Origin: Candidatus Cloacimonadota bacterium
Lineage (GTDB): Bacteria; Cloacimonadota; Cloacimonadia; Cloacimonadales; TCS61
Reading direction: 5' to 3'
NCBI GenBank assembly: GCA_030600585.1
Contig: JAUVLU010000019.1
Location: forward strand, 1-47,624
DNA length: 47,624 bases
The notes under the pieces were generated by a model. The model was not told the DNA's origin, did not search any database, and saw nothing but the letters and a program-made list of their open reading frames with translations. Positions 9,273 to 17,616 of the stretch are shown piece after piece. Every line of letters begins with the position of its first letter. The first letter of the stretch is position 1. The position numbers and the translations under genes are program-made.

Positions 9273-10133
9273 ATGAAAAAAATAAAACTGCTGCCAATAG
9301 ACATTATAACCTTCTGTTATATTGCTTTTAATTTGCTTTATATTCTTTTGGGATGGAGCAAAATAGAAAATCCAATATTACATTTCAGTATTTTCTCTTT
9401 AATAATTCTTATTATTTTACTGCTCGCCAAATACTCACATATTAACCCGATATTGAGTTTTATCAGGGATTCATATCCTGTGTTTATATTTCTATATTTC
9501 TTCAATGCAACTATGGCAATAAACAAAGTTATCTTCCCTGAATTTATAGATGGTTTCTTTCAAAAGATAGATCTGGCAATATTTGGATATCAGCCCTCAA
9601 TAATCTGGGGTAAGATGTTAGATAGTTTCTTTATACAGGAATTAATGCATTTTGCCTACTTCAGTTATTATTTAATGTTCCCAATTCTGGGATTTACGCT
9701 TTATTTCAAGGATAAGAAAGCATTTCGCAAGTTTATATTTGCACTTAGTTTTGTATTCTATTTCTGCTATGCAACTTATAATATCCTGCCGGTTGTGGGT
9801 GGAAGATATTGGGATTCTATGATGGAACTTACCCGCATCTATCGTTACGGAATATTCAGCAGAATAATGGCTGGGATTTATACAATTTCTACTCATAAAG
9901 GCGGCGCATTCCCAAGCTCTCACGTTGCCATAAGTGTTGTCCTCACAATCTCTGCTATTAGGAATTTCCGCTGGTTAGGATATATCTATATCCCGCTTAC
10001 TTTTTTACTGATCATCTCCACAGTTTACTGCCATTATCATTATTTCATTGATGCGGTCTTTGGAATAATTTACGCATTTGCTTTTTACTATCTAAGTTTG
10101 AAATTATATCACAGGATGCAGAAAAATGTTTGA
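9273..10133 (+). CDS. PAP2-superfamily membrane enzyme, inositolphosphorylceramide synthase-like
   Basis: The 286-residue protein has about six membrane helices. The PAP2 active-site pieces are visible: GGRYWDSM, GGAFPSSHVA (the PSSH motif with catalytic histidine), and HYHYFIDAVFG (the final H-x4-D motif). The first, lysine/arginine-rich PAP2 motif is not obvious. This is the pattern of the AUR1/inositolphosphorylceramide synthase branch, which moves a phospho-headgroup between lipids, rather than of simple phosphatases. The position after two N-acyltransferases fits lipid headgroup work. The stop overlaps the next gene by 8 bp, so translation is probably coupled. Confidence 0.8.
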   Translation: MKKIKLLPIDIITFCYIAFNLLYILLGWSKIENPILHFSIFSLIILIILLLAKYSHINPILSFIRDSYPVFIFLYFFNATMAINKVIFPEFIDGFFQKIDLAIFGYQPSIIWGKMLDSFFIQELMHFAYFSYYLMFPILGFTLYFKDKKAFRKFIFALSFVFYFCYATYNILPVVGGRYWDSMMELTRIYRYGIFSRIMAGIYTISTHKGGAFPSSHVAISVVLTISAIRNFRWLGYIYIPLTFLLIISTVYCHYHYFIDAVFGIIYAFAFYYLSLKLYHRMQKNV

Positions 10134-12027
10134 TCTTTCATTTCTTAATTCAGGTATATTATTCTTAAGTTCGGCTGTTATCATCCCGATCTTGATATAT
10201 CTGTTTGCAAAAAAAAAACCAAAGAAAATTGTTTTCAGTTCAATCCGATTCATCAAAGAAAGCCTGCAGAAACAAAAACGTAAGATCAACCTGAAAAACC
10301 TGCTTTTACTTCTTATAAGGATATTAATAACTCTATTTGCGATCATGGCAATTGCCCGTCCTGCCATTAAAGCCGACTTCTTAAAAAAAGGAACTGAACA
10401 TCCCAAAACTGCGATCGCTGTGATAATAGATAATTCCTACAGTATGAACTATCTCGTTGATACTCAGACCAATCTGGAAAAAGCAAAGCAAATTGCGCAT
10501 CAGGTAAATGAGATAATTAGCGAAAACGATAATACAATTCTGCTCACCTTGAACCATAATTGGAATGACCTCCATTCAGTAATTAATGTAGGGAAATTAT
10601 CTGATAAATTAATTGATGAGATCACAATTTCACCTCAGGTGACAGCATTGGAAGAGGTTCTGCAGACTGCAGAAACAAAACTGAAGGAAACTCATCTTCC
10701 CAATAAAGAGATCTATTTTATCACAGATATGCAAAAACAAAAAATTCAAAATAAATTGGAATTCCCCACTTTTATCATTCCTACATCTTCTGTTGAAGAT
10801 AAAAAAAATATAAGCTGTCAGAATGCTGCTGTCCAACATGAGATCGTAAACCGCAATTTGCAGAAACAAATTGAGATCGAACTAATTAACCATTCAAAAG
10901 ACCCGATGCAAGATGTGATCTATGAACTATTTATTGATGGAAACACAGTTTCTCAAAGAGTAACAGATCTGCTTCCTGAACAAAAGAAAAAAATTATTAT
11001 ACCGCTTGAAATAGATAGTCCGGGCTGGCACTCAGGATTTGCATCTGTAAAGAATGAAAGATTGATCTTCGATAACCGCAGTTATTTTAGCTTCTATCTC
11101 GATCCTGACCCACAAGTAGCAATAATTTCCGATGCTCTTCAAATTCCAATTGCACTTGAATCTATTTTGGAGATCTATACAAAAAATGTTTCATTAATAA
11201 ATAGAGAAAATATTAATTATGAAAGCCTGCAAAAATTTGAAAATATCATTATCTATAAAAAGCAAAATCTTTCGGAAAAGTTGCGATCTATCCTGAGAAA
11301 AATAGAAGAAAACAAAGGTAGAATATTATTTATTGCCGATGAAGATCTTACAAAAGAACAGCAGAAATTTGTCTCGAAATTCTTCAACTGTGAATTCCAA
11401 CAATTTAATAATAAAAGTAAAAACATAGATCAAATAAATAAATTCCATCCAATAACAAAGCTTATAAAAGATATGAATAATGTGGAAATCAGAGATTTCT
11501 GGGAAGCAAAAAGCACGTCCAATATTTTGCTTAGATCAAAGAATTTCCCAGTAGCAGTAGAACATAATAATTCTGTTCTCTGGTTGTTTGATATCGACAG
11601 TATGCAAAGTCCATTTCTGCTGGACCCTGTATTTCCAGTTTTCGCCTACAACTGCCTTCAATTCACCGGTGAGCATGATTATAGGTCATTTACTATTGGA
11701 AATAAAATACTCCTTGATTCACCAAATTTGACCCTGCCAGACGGAGCAACGATTACAACTAAAAAAAGCTATTTTTCTCCAACAACAACCGGAATTTATT
11801 TTAATGATAACAATGTATTTGCCGTGAATTTGAATTATGCGGAAAGTGAGTTTAGAAAATGGGATGAGCAAAAAATTAAAAATCTTCAGCTTCTAAATAA
11901 TGACTGGAAAGATAATATTTTGCAGTCACGTTACGGTTTTGAATTATGGAAATACCTGCTGATCGCAGCTCTGTTACTTTTTATTTTAGAGATGTTGATA
12001 ATTAAAAAAGAAGAACGGAAGAACTGA
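10126..12027 (+). CDS. BatA/aerotolerance-type membrane protein with von Willebrand A domain
   Basis: The 633-residue protein begins with the BatA N-terminal module: a helix (ILFLSSAVIIPILIYLF), a basic loop (KKPKKIVFSSIRFIKESLQKQKRKINLKNLLLLLIR) and a second helix ending in ARPAIK. A von Willebrand A-like domain follows, with the metal-binding motif D-N-S-Y-S in VIIDNSYSMN (about residue 103). A long periplasmic part comes next, and a last helix (YLLIAALLLFILEMLIIKK) near the C terminus. Such proteins are common in Bacteroidota-like genomes, usually beside a MoxR ATPase, which is absent here. The exact job is unknown. Confidence 0.82.
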   Translation: MFDLSFLNSGILFLSSAVIIPILIYLFAKKKPKKIVFSSIRFIKESLQKQKRKINLKNLLLLLIRILITLFAIMAIARPAIKADFLKKGTEHPKTAIAVIIDNSYSMNYLVDTQTNLEKAKQIAHQVNEIISENDNTILLTLNHNWNDLHSVINVGKLSDKLIDEITISPQVTALEEVLQTAETKLKETHLPNKEIYFITDMQKQKIQNKLEFPTFIIPTSSVEDKKNISCQNAAVQHEIVNRNLQKQIEIELINHSKDPMQDVIYELFIDGNTVSQRVTDLLPEQKKKIIIPLEIDSPGWHSGFASVKNERLIFDNRSYFSFYLDPDPQVAIISDALQIPIALESILEIYTKNVSLINRENINYESLQKFENIIIYKKQNLSEKLRSILRKIEENKGRILFIADEDLTKEQQKFVSKFFNCEFQQFNNKSKNIDQINKFHPITKLIKDMNNVEIRDFWEAKSTSNILLRSKNFPVAVEHNNSVLWLFDIDSMQSPFLLDPVFPVFAYNCLQFTGEHDYRSFTIGNKILLDSPNLTLPDGATITTKKSYFSPTTTGIYFNDNNVFAVNLNYAESEFRKWDEQKIKNLQLLNNDWKDNILQSRYGFELWKYLLIAALLLFILEMLIIKKEERKN

Positions 12028-12521
12028 TGTCAGAAATCAGAAAGCAGAAATCAGAAAGCAGAAAGCAGAAAGGATAAAGGATAAAGTAACTCAAAGCTCC
12101 TGCTTTGAGAAAAGGAAATCCGGCTTCGTTTCCAACTACACCGTGACAAGATGCCGCAGGAAGAATTGACTCATCCTGCTGTCCTTCTCTCAAAAGAGAA
12201 GGATCATAAGAAGCCGCAGGAAGAATTGATTTGAGATTTTCGATTAACGATTTATGATTTGAGAACAAAAAAAATCTGTCTTTCTGAACCCCATCCCCAA
12301 CCCTTCCCCTTAAACTAATGGGAAGGAAGCTTTACTCGTTCCTCCGGTATTTGACGGATTGTCTTGAACCTAACAATGCCTAATTGCACCGCTTCGACTC
12401 GACGTTTCTCTTTCGAGTCGAAACTCAGAATTATTTTCTAATTGACACCTAACTATCATTTTATCAAATTCGGTTTTGATTTAATAATTAACTTGTGACA
12501 TTGGAATTTAGGAGAGAAGAC
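12028..12521. other. Gene-free stretch with short tandem and inverted repeats
   Basis: No convincing gene is seen. Just after the BatA-like gene, AGAAATCAGAAAGCAG-type units repeat in tandem (about 12030-12080). GCCGCAGGAAGAATTGA occurs twice (12152 and 12213 regions). At 12393-12422 a perfect 10-bp stem (TTCGACTCGA/TCGAGTCGAA) follows CCTAACAATGCCTAATTGC, which looks a little like the left half of an attC site. No T run follows the hairpin. Confidence 0.5.
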
Positions 12522-12632
12522 TTGAGGTTTATACAAAAGATTTTTAGACATAAACGTTCAAAAATAACAAAAAAAGGAATAAGTAGAATAACAAGTCCAT
12601 TAGATATTTTGGATATTGAAAATGAGAATTAA
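12522..12632 (+). CDS. Possible 36-residue basic peptide with TTG start
   Basis: A small frame begins with TTG seven bases after a GGAG site and ends at TAA. It would encode a basic 36-residue peptide (MRFIQKIFRHKRSKITKKG…). It lies just ahead of the attC-like cassette block. Nothing recognisable is in it, and it may be chance. Confidence 0.25.
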   Translation: MRFIQKIFRHKRSKITKKGISRITSPLDILDIENEN

Positions 12633-12702
12633 AAATGTATACATTTTATATTGGCGTGGCGTGCATATGTTATGGGCAATTAGTTTTAATAAGGAGTAGT
12701 TG

Positions 12703-13122
12703 ATGAAAATACTGTTTGCAATTATTTTAGGAATCATCTTTTTATTTTGTTTTACAGCTCTCTTTTTTGGGAATTTTAATACTAATGCCCTCATAGCTTT
12801 TACTCCTGTTAGTTTTATTGCTTTTTTTGGTTATCTCGCTTCTCAATTCTTGGGTTTAGACATAAATTTACCAGCCATATCGATACGAAAGCGAGTGTCA
12901 TATCTGGAAAGTAACCAGAAAGAATTAAAACATATAGTAACAGCATTTTATAAATTTCAGCTAATGAGTATAACTATGCAGAATATGTCTGTTGGTAAAG
13001 AAAAACTCGCTAAAAAGCATAATGAAATTGCTGAAGAAATCAAAGAATACATCGGCGATGACATTAAAGATTTTATGATAGAATTATTATACATAAAAGA
13101 ACATCCTTTTGGAGAAAAATAA
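12703..13122 (+). CDS. Cassette-borne small membrane protein of unknown function
   Basis: I do not recognise this 139-residue protein. The frame opens with TTG at 12700, but the ATG at 12703 is six bases from AAGGAG and is preferred. The first 55 residues hold two membrane helices (LFAIILGIIFLFCFTALFFGNF and LIAFTPVSFIAFFGYLASQFLG). The rest is a soluble, probably helical and partly coiled domain (SYLESNQKELKHIVTAFYKFQ, AKKHNEIAEEIKEYIGDDI). It is the first gene of the first cassette. Confidence 0.7.
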   Translation: MKILFAIILGIIFLFCFTALFFGNFNTNALIAFTPVSFIAFFGYLASQFLGLDINLPAISIRKRVSYLESNQKELKHIVTAFYKFQLMSITMQNMSVGKEKLAKKHNEIAEEIKEYIGDDIKDFMIELLYIKEHPFGEK

Positions 13123-13168
13123 TTTCTCTCGGACTCCAGTGTTCGAGATACAAACAAAGGAGTATTTT

Positions 13169-13393
13169 ATGAAAGACATTAAAGAAACTAAACACACAAT
13201 TTACTTGTCTTCGAATGTTGAAGGTCTCTGTAAAATTTGTGGTTGTAAAATTAATGATTATGATGGGTTGTCTGGTAAAATAAATCATTTTATCGAAGAA
13301 CACGGTTACAAACTCCTTCACATAGGGCAAGAAACTAGTCTCGACCACAAAGGCAATCCTTGGCAAAGCACTGTAGCGATTGTTGGTTGTTAA
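13169..13393 (+). CDS. Small zinc-finger-like protein (74 residues)
   Basis: The open frame extends upstream to a TTG at 13109, overlapping the previous gene, but the ATG at 13169 has AAAGGAG six bases away and is the better start. The 74-residue product has a CxxC knuckle (CKICGCKINDYDG) followed by H-x4-H in NHFIEEHGYKLLH, a likely single zinc site. The spacing resembles C2H2-like fingers seen in small bacterial cassette proteins. The function is unknown. Its end overlaps, by four bases, the end of the gene on the opposite strand. Confidence 0.65.
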   Translation: MKDIKETKHTIYLSSNVEGLCKICGCKINDYDGLSGKINHFIEEHGYKLLHIGQETSLDHKGNPWQSTVAIVGC

Positions 13394-13602
13394 TGAAATA
13401 TCTCGCATAATGTTCTATACCTTTTATTTGCATGATCAACAAGATGTTTGTAATCATTTCGCAGGCTTTTATTTGGTTCGTTTTCAAGTAACCAATTCAG
13501 ACTATTTATCAAATTGCGTAATGCACCTGAATAGTCTCTTTTGTAACCTTTTTGTTTGTCTAAATCTTCCAATAATGGATCATTCTTTTCTTTTTCACTC
13601 AT
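13390..13602 (-). CDS. Small hydrophilic protein encoded opposite to its cassette neighbours
   Basis: This 70-residue protein is probably real despite its size. Its ATG lies eight bases after a strong AGGAGG on the minus strand, and the composition is typical of a soluble helical protein (LLEDLDKQKGYKRDYSGALRNLINSLNWLLENEP). The overlapping plus-strand frame has no ribosome site and an odd composition. A reversed gene in a cassette is unusual but known. No family is recognised. Confidence 0.65.
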   Translation of the reverse strand: MSEKEKNDPLLEDLDKQKGYKRDYSGALRNLINSLNWLLENEPNKSLRNDYKHLVDHANKRYRTLCEIFH

Positions 13603-13633
13603 CTTTGTTTCCTCCTAAAGAATTTGTAGAAAC

Positions 13634-13763
13634 TGCCCATAACAAGTGTGTCTGCGGTGCAGTCTCGTGGTTATTTTCGGCTAAACCTTACGGTTTAACC
13701 TTTGGTCTGTCTGTCTGGGCGAAATCTTCGATTCCGCCGCACACGCCAAACATTATTAGTGGC
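13634..13763. other. attC-like recombination site 1
   Basis: The left arm begins TGCCCATAACAAG and continues GTGTGTCTGCGG. The right arm ends CCGCCGCACACGCC, then CATTATTAGTGGC. The arms pair imperfectly with bulges, as in attC sites. An inner stem, TAAACC/GGTTTA with loop TTAC, lies at 13683-13698. The left core is complementary to 12669-12678, the start of the same cassette. Confidence 0.55.
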
Positions 13764-13788
13764 GATATTAGCAAATTTAGGAGATTAA

Positions 13789-15291
13789 ATGGATTATATG
13801 ATTAAACTGAAATTCATAGTTATTATTGTGTTTGTAATGACTTCATTAAAACTGAATTCAGGTATTGTAAATGAACAAGAAATTGAAAGACTAAGTAGAG
13901 CTTATGGTTACATAATTGGTCAGGATTATCATTTGACTTTAATTGAAAAAGAATACCCTGATTTAAAAATTGAAGTCATAAAAGCGAGACTTCATTTTAA
14001 TTCATCTTTCAGCAAAGCAAAGAAAATAATTGAAAGCGAATTAGAGAGAATCTTTGGAGATTACTTTAATGATTTTAAATCTGAAATACTAAATAAATCT
14101 TATAATATTCTCGATAATCTTGATCTTGATAAAGATTATGCAATAGACTTTTTGCATGAAGTAAATCTTAGAGCTGAGGGATTTATTGAAAGTCCTGTTT
14201 TTGAAACATTGTTAACATATGAATTTATAGATGATCCTTCATGTGAATTATCTAATGGCTTTATTTATACATATACCACAAAAAATCATCCAAAATCCAA
14301 AGGTGTAACAATTAATGCTAAACTTCCATTAAGTTGGAAACAAGAAGAAAGTGATCGCCCAAATATAATTAATAAATTTACGAGCAAAAATTACAACAGT
14401 ATCGGGATTGTGCAATTTATGGTCAAAGATATTGGCTTATCTGATGATTATGTAGTTACAAATGAGGGAATATACGATATTTTTGAGGATAATACAATAA
14501 AGCAAACTATTCCAAAAGGGAGTACTTTTATATCATCAAATAGAATCGTTTTAGATGGTCTTGCTGGAAACCAAATAATCTTCAAAACTACTCAAACAAG
14601 TTTAGATATTGAAAACACATTTCAATCCGTCCACTTTGTAACTATCTATGAAAGTAAAATAATATTTTTGCAATGTTCTGTTTATTCTATTGAAGAAAAA
14701 CAATTAGATGACACATTTAACAAATTTTTACCTTTATTTAGAAAAATTGCTAACTCTTTAGTGTTTCCTGATCAATATAATCAGACAACTAATACAGAAA
14801 AAAAACAGTTAAAAAAAACTGACAACACTTTTGAGCAAAATACAATAAATCATATACCATTAGAAAAATTAGGCAACATCCAAATTGCTGTAACAAGAGA
14901 ACCAACAAACGGTTTAACAGAAGAGCATTTTAAAGATCCTGAAATTGTGAAAATTATCGAAGAAATGTCCATTGAAAAGTTATTGGAAAAAAGTAAGCAA
15001 GTATATCTCAACCAAGGGGGTACAGAAGAATTTGATTTTACTGATTTTTCAATTAACTCAGATTCTTGGAATTTGACTATAGATGATAAAAACTTTGTTA
15101 TCGTAAAAATTAACTTTGAGGATTTAATCCAACTTATAACAATAATTGGTATAAAAAATGATGTTTTTATTAAAATATCAGGAATCAGAAACGGTTCACT
15201 TCCAATTCCTCATTCATATGGTCCTTGTGCAAAAAAAATGGAAGAAGTTTTTGAAATTAATATCCCTAAATTAAACCCAGTAATTAAATAA
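13789..15291 (+). CDS. Cassette-borne exported protein of unknown function
   Basis: I do not recognise this 500-residue protein. It begins with an uncleaved or cleavable signal segment (LKFIVIIVFVMTSLKLNSG, residues 7-25). A helical region of about 100 residues follows, then two similar-looking mixed alpha/beta halves (PLSWKQEESDRPNIINKFTS at about 183 and the EKLGNIQIAVTREPTNGLTEEHF region at about 365). Each could be one copy of a duplicated fold. The start has TAGGAG five bases upstream. The gene heads the second cassette and is followed 12 bp later by a small membrane protein, which may be its partner. Confidence 0.65.
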   Translation: MDYMIKLKFIVIIVFVMTSLKLNSGIVNEQEIERLSRAYGYIIGQDYHLTLIEKEYPDLKIEVIKARLHFNSSFSKAKKIIESELERIFGDYFNDFKSEILNKSYNILDNLDLDKDYAIDFLHEVNLRAEGFIESPVFETLLTYEFIDDPSCELSNGFIYTYTTKNHPKSKGVTINAKLPLSWKQEESDRPNIINKFTSKNYNSIGIVQFMVKDIGLSDDYVVTNEGIYDIFEDNTIKQTIPKGSTFISSNRIVLDGLAGNQIIFKTTQTSLDIENTFQSVHFVTIYESKIIFLQCSVYSIEEKQLDDTFNKFLPLFRKIANSLVFPDQYNQTTNTEKKQLKKTDNTFEQNTINHIPLEKLGNIQIAVTREPTNGLTEEHFKDPEIVKIIEEMSIEKLLEKSKQVYLNQGGTEEFDFTDFSINSDSWNLTIDDKNFVIVKINFEDLIQLITIIGIKNDVFIKISGIRNGSLPIPHSYGPCAKKMEEVFEINIPKLNPVIK

Positions 15292-15303
15292 GGAGAATGT
15301 GAA

Positions 15304-15729
15304 ATGTTGTACAAAATTTTAGCATATTTGCCAATTTTAATTACAATCATATTTTATCAAATTCAAAAACATAACCCAAAGTTTACAACTAGAATGCTTG
15401 TTTTAACTGTTTTTGCGTCTTCGTTTTGCAATGACTTTTTTAATGCATTATTTTGGGGATATAGATTATCTGATCCTTTATTAATTCTGGGATATATTAT
15501 TGGTTTCTCAGGTTTTGGTTTACTTGTTTGTATAGTTTTTTCATTTTTCTTAAGTAAAAAAAGTAAAGAAGGCTGGAAAGAAATCTTTTTAGAGCAAATA
15601 TCTCAAAAATATGGTAATAATAAAATTCTAAAAGTTGAAAGCAAAGATTACAAATTAATCGGTTTACCTTTATATAACCACAGAATGAAATCTGATTTTG
15701 AATTAAAATTTAATAATCTGTTATTGTAA
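15304..15729 (+). CDS. Small membrane protein, second gene of cassette 2
   Basis: This 141-residue protein has three hydrophobic stretches (ILAYLPILITIIFY, MLVLTVFASSFCNDFF, LLILGYIIGFSGFGLLVCIVFSFFLS), a basic cytosolic link (KKSKEGWKE) and a soluble C-terminal segment of about 40 residues. The start follows AAGGAG. It shares a cassette and probably a transcript with the exported protein upstream. The function is unknown. Confidence 0.65.
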   Translation: MLYKILAYLPILITIIFYQIQKHNPKFTTRMLVLTVFASSFCNDFFNALFWGYRLSDPLLILGYIIGFSGFGLLVCIVFSFFLSKKSKEGWKEIFLEQISQKYGNNKILKVESKDYKLIGLPLYNHRMKSDFELKFNNLLL

Positions 15730-15738
15730 GATTTAAAT

Positions 15739-15816
15739 GCAGATAATACACAACTTCACAGCCAAGCAAGAAGAAAAAATGAAAGAACGTGGTAGCTGCA
15801 AAACATTACAGGCAAT
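15739..15816. other. attC-like recombination site 2 (short, degraded)
   Basis: The left side GCAGATAATAC and the right side CATTACAGGCAAT pair over GC..(T)AAT. An inner pair, CAGCCA with TGGTAGCTG, leaves a 2-nt bulge. Pairing is weak by itself; the stronger evidence is that its right core, ATTACAGGC, is complementary to the left core of the next site. Confidence 0.4.
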
Positions 15817-15831
15817 AATTTAGGATAGATT

Positions 15832-16608
15832 ATGATTAAGTCAGAAAGTAGAAGATGTCATATTTGTGGTCATATAAGAAAATTGACTGACGATCACGTA
15901 CCTCCAAAGAATTGTATGACTTTAGAAAAAGTAGATGTTCAATCTTTGCTTTCTGTAATATTAGGTAACAATATAGTTTATGACAATCACAAACTAAAAC
16001 AACAATTCCAAAATGGAATAAAATACAACACCATTTGCGAAGAATGTAATTCTAAACTTGGACTATATTATGATAAAACTTTAGGTAAATTCATAAATGA
16101 TTTAACTGATATATTCGATAGTAAACTTCAAATACCTCCAAATTTTACTTTAAAATCTAAACCTTTCAGATTAATAAAAGGAATTTTAGGACATTCTTTA
16201 TCTGCTTCTTTAAATTTTCCAGATACTGTTTTGGATGAGAAGATTAAACCAATAATTTTTGATGAAAATAATTCCATCCCAGAAGATTTAAACATTTATT
16301 ATTATATTTCTTTTATAAGAAATCCTTATGTTATTCAGAATTTTCTTATAATTCCCAATAATAGTCTTTACTTATCAAATGATGAATTAAACTCAATATT
16401 TTTTAAATTAGTGCATTTTTATCCCATATCATTCATAATAACTGAAGATAATCGTTTCAATTTGAATAATTTAACAAAATTTAGAAAACTTGAGAAAAAT
16501 GAAACGGCTAACATTGACTTCACTAATTCGAAAAGATTACCAGATGATTTCCCATCTACACAAGATTTTATGATTATGCCAGGTGGTGATTCATATGTCG
16601 TTAAATAA
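15832..16608 (+). CDS. HNH-endonuclease-like protein in cassette 3
   Basis: The 258-residue protein starts with an HNH-like metal and nuclease region: C9-x2-C12 in RRCHICGH, DDHVPPKNC with H22 as candidate catalytic residue, and C69-x2-C72 in ICEECNSKLG. This is the compact HNH form seen in McrA-like and cassette-borne nucleases. Residues of about 90-258 form a separate unrecognised domain. A nuclease carried on a mobile cassette suggests a defence role against foreign DNA, though a housekeeping nuclease cannot be ruled out. The gene sits alone in its cassette. Confidence 0.7.
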   Translation: MIKSESRRCHICGHIRKLTDDHVPPKNCMTLEKVDVQSLLSVILGNNIVYDNHKLKQQFQNGIKYNTICEECNSKLGLYYDKTLGKFINDLTDIFDSKLQIPPNFTLKSKPFRLIKGILGHSLSASLNFPDTVLDEKIKPIIFDENNSIPEDLNIYYYISFIRNPYVIQNFLIIPNNSLYLSNDELNSIFFKLVHFYPISFIITEDNRFNLNNLTKFRKLEKNETANIDFTNSKRLPDDFPSTQDFMIMPGGDSYVVK

Positions 16609-16650
16609 TAGAGATTCTTGCGTAAATTGTTTAATAACAAAAAGCGTGAA

Positions 16651-16782
16651 ATGCCTGTAATAAGCGTGTCAGCGGGTAGGCTGGGTGGTTTGTTTGGGCT
16701 GAATCGTTCCGATTCAGGTTTGGTCGGTTTGTTCGGTCGTGATCGTTCCGATCCCGCCGCATACATCAACCATTATAGGAAA
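16651..16782. other. attC-like recombination site 3 (best formed)
   Basis: The left arm, ATGCCTGTAATAAGCG with GTGTCAGCGGG, faces the right arm CCCGCCGCATAC…CCATTATAGG with bulges. Two inner perfect stems lie between: CTGAATCG/CGATTCAG (from 16690) and GATCG/CGATC (from 16741), each with loop TTC. The left core is the exact complement of 15805-15813. Confidence 0.6.
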
Positions 16783-16982
16783 TTTCTAATTTCTTTAGTA
16801 AAAAATAGAGTTGAGGTTAAAAATATTTACAATGAAACACTTTAAATCCGGTAGAAACAGAACCGTGAAAAGCCTTGACACCAAATTAGAAGATTTTACT
16901 TAATCCAAAAGAGGATTTTAAAATGAAAAACATTACTAAAGCCATTGAACAACTATAAGAAAAATAATTAAGGGAGGCAAAC
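16783..16982. other. Leader region before the signalling cluster
   Basis: No convincing gene is seen. Two very short frames with ATG starts exist (16831-16902, 23 residues; 16923-16958, 11 residues, preceded by AGAGGAT). They could be leader peptides or nothing. The STAS gene's own ribosome site (AAGGGAGG) ends five bases before its start. Confidence 0.35.
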
Positions 16983-17423
16983 ATGCCAAAAAGAAAAGAA
17001 GCAGATGCAAAAGTGGCTATCAGCCGTAAAAAAATCGGTGGAGAAATTCCAATTGTTGTAAATAAGATCACCGATAAATGCCTTTATTCCGGGTTCTTCG
17101 GTATTCTGGATTCCTCCAGGATGAAATCAATTACCGACAGGATTCTGGAAATGCTTTATGCTACCGGAATTGAGATAATTATAATTGATCTCTCCAATGT
17201 TGACATTATAGATTCAGCAGTAGCATCACACCTGGTAAGATTGGGAGAAACATGCTCTCTTGTCGGAGTAGAAACTATTTTTTGTGGAATTATGCCGCCG
17301 GTTGCTCAGATTATGATTACCGCCGGTGTTGAAATGAGAGGATTCAAAATAGCCAGAGACCTTAAATCTGCTGTTAAATTGGTGTACGAAATACAAGGAC
17401 TAAAACTGGTTGAAATTGAATAG
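16983..17423 (+). CDS. STAS-domain protein, RsbR/RsbS-like anti-sigma factor antagonist
   Basis: The 146-residue protein has a basic N terminus (MPKRKEADAKVAISRKK) and one STAS domain (about 25-140). The phosphorylation loop reads IIDLSNVDIIDSAVASHLVRLGETC, followed by GVETIFCGIMPPVAQIMITAGVEM. This is close to RsbR/RsbS proteins of the stressosome, where RsbT phosphorylates a serine or threonine in the loop. The next gene encodes an RsbT-like kinase fused to a phosphatase, so the two form a partner-switching pair. No RsbR sensory domain is present, so it resembles RsbS in layout. Confidence 0.82.
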   Translation: MPKRKEADAKVAISRKKIGGEIPIVVNKITDKCLYSGFFGILDSSRMKSITDRILEMLYATGIEIIIIDLSNVDIIDSAVASHLVRLGETCSLVGVETIFCGIMPPVAQIMITAGVEMRGFKIARDLKSAVKLVYEIQGLKLVEIE

Positions 17424-17520
17424 GGATTTTTTGTTATTGTCATCCTGAGTGATTCGGTATTGCCGAATCGTATCGAAGGAAAATGAAGAGTCTTGATTGT
17501 GAACATATTACGAAGATTCC

Positions 17521-17581
17521 GGTTACCAAGCCCCAGCTTGGTAACCAACACATACATTTCCAAGCTGGAACTTGGAAACGA
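17521..17581. repeat. Pair of intergenic palindromes (CCAAG family)
   Basis: GGTTACCAAG pairs with CTTGGTAACC at the left, and TTTCCAAG with CTTGGAAA at the right. The order and sequence match the pair at 2208-2281. Just upstream, GATTCGGTATTGCCGAATC (17452 region) is another palindrome. Confidence 0.65.
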
Positions 17582-17616
17582 GATTCTGTGCCTGAAATGC
17601 AAAAAGGAGAATAAAT

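Larger units (their letters stand above)
12669..16782. mobile_element. Integron-type gene cassette array without visible integrase (CALIN-like)
   Basis: About 4.1 kb of unrelated, AT-rich small genes is divided by long imperfect palindromes. The diagnostic feature is that both ends of a cassette carry short complementary sequences. GTTATGGGCA at 12669-12678 is the exact complement of TGCCCATAAC at 13634-13643, and ATTACAGGC at 15805-15813 of GCCTGTAAT at 16653-16661. This is what attC recombination by an integron integrase leaves behind. At least three cassettes are seen: 12669 to about 13751, about 13752 to 15804, and 15805 to about 16772. No integrase gene is in the window, so this is either a cluster of attC sites lacking an integrase or the distal part of a longer array. 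Confidence 0.6.

Noticed and set aside
13380-13805. Plus-strand frame of 141 residues.
   Set aside because: It has no ribosome site, runs through an attC-like site, and lies opposite a small gene with a strong AGGAGG.
16618-16845. Plus-strand frame of 75 residues with GLFGLNRSDSGLVGLFGRDRSD.
   Set aside because: The repetitive protein is a translation of the two inner palindromes of an attC-like site.
12028-17000. Prophage or transposon as the source of the AT-rich block.
   Set aside because: No integrase, transposase, capsid or terminal inverted repeat is seen; the attC-like ends explain it better.
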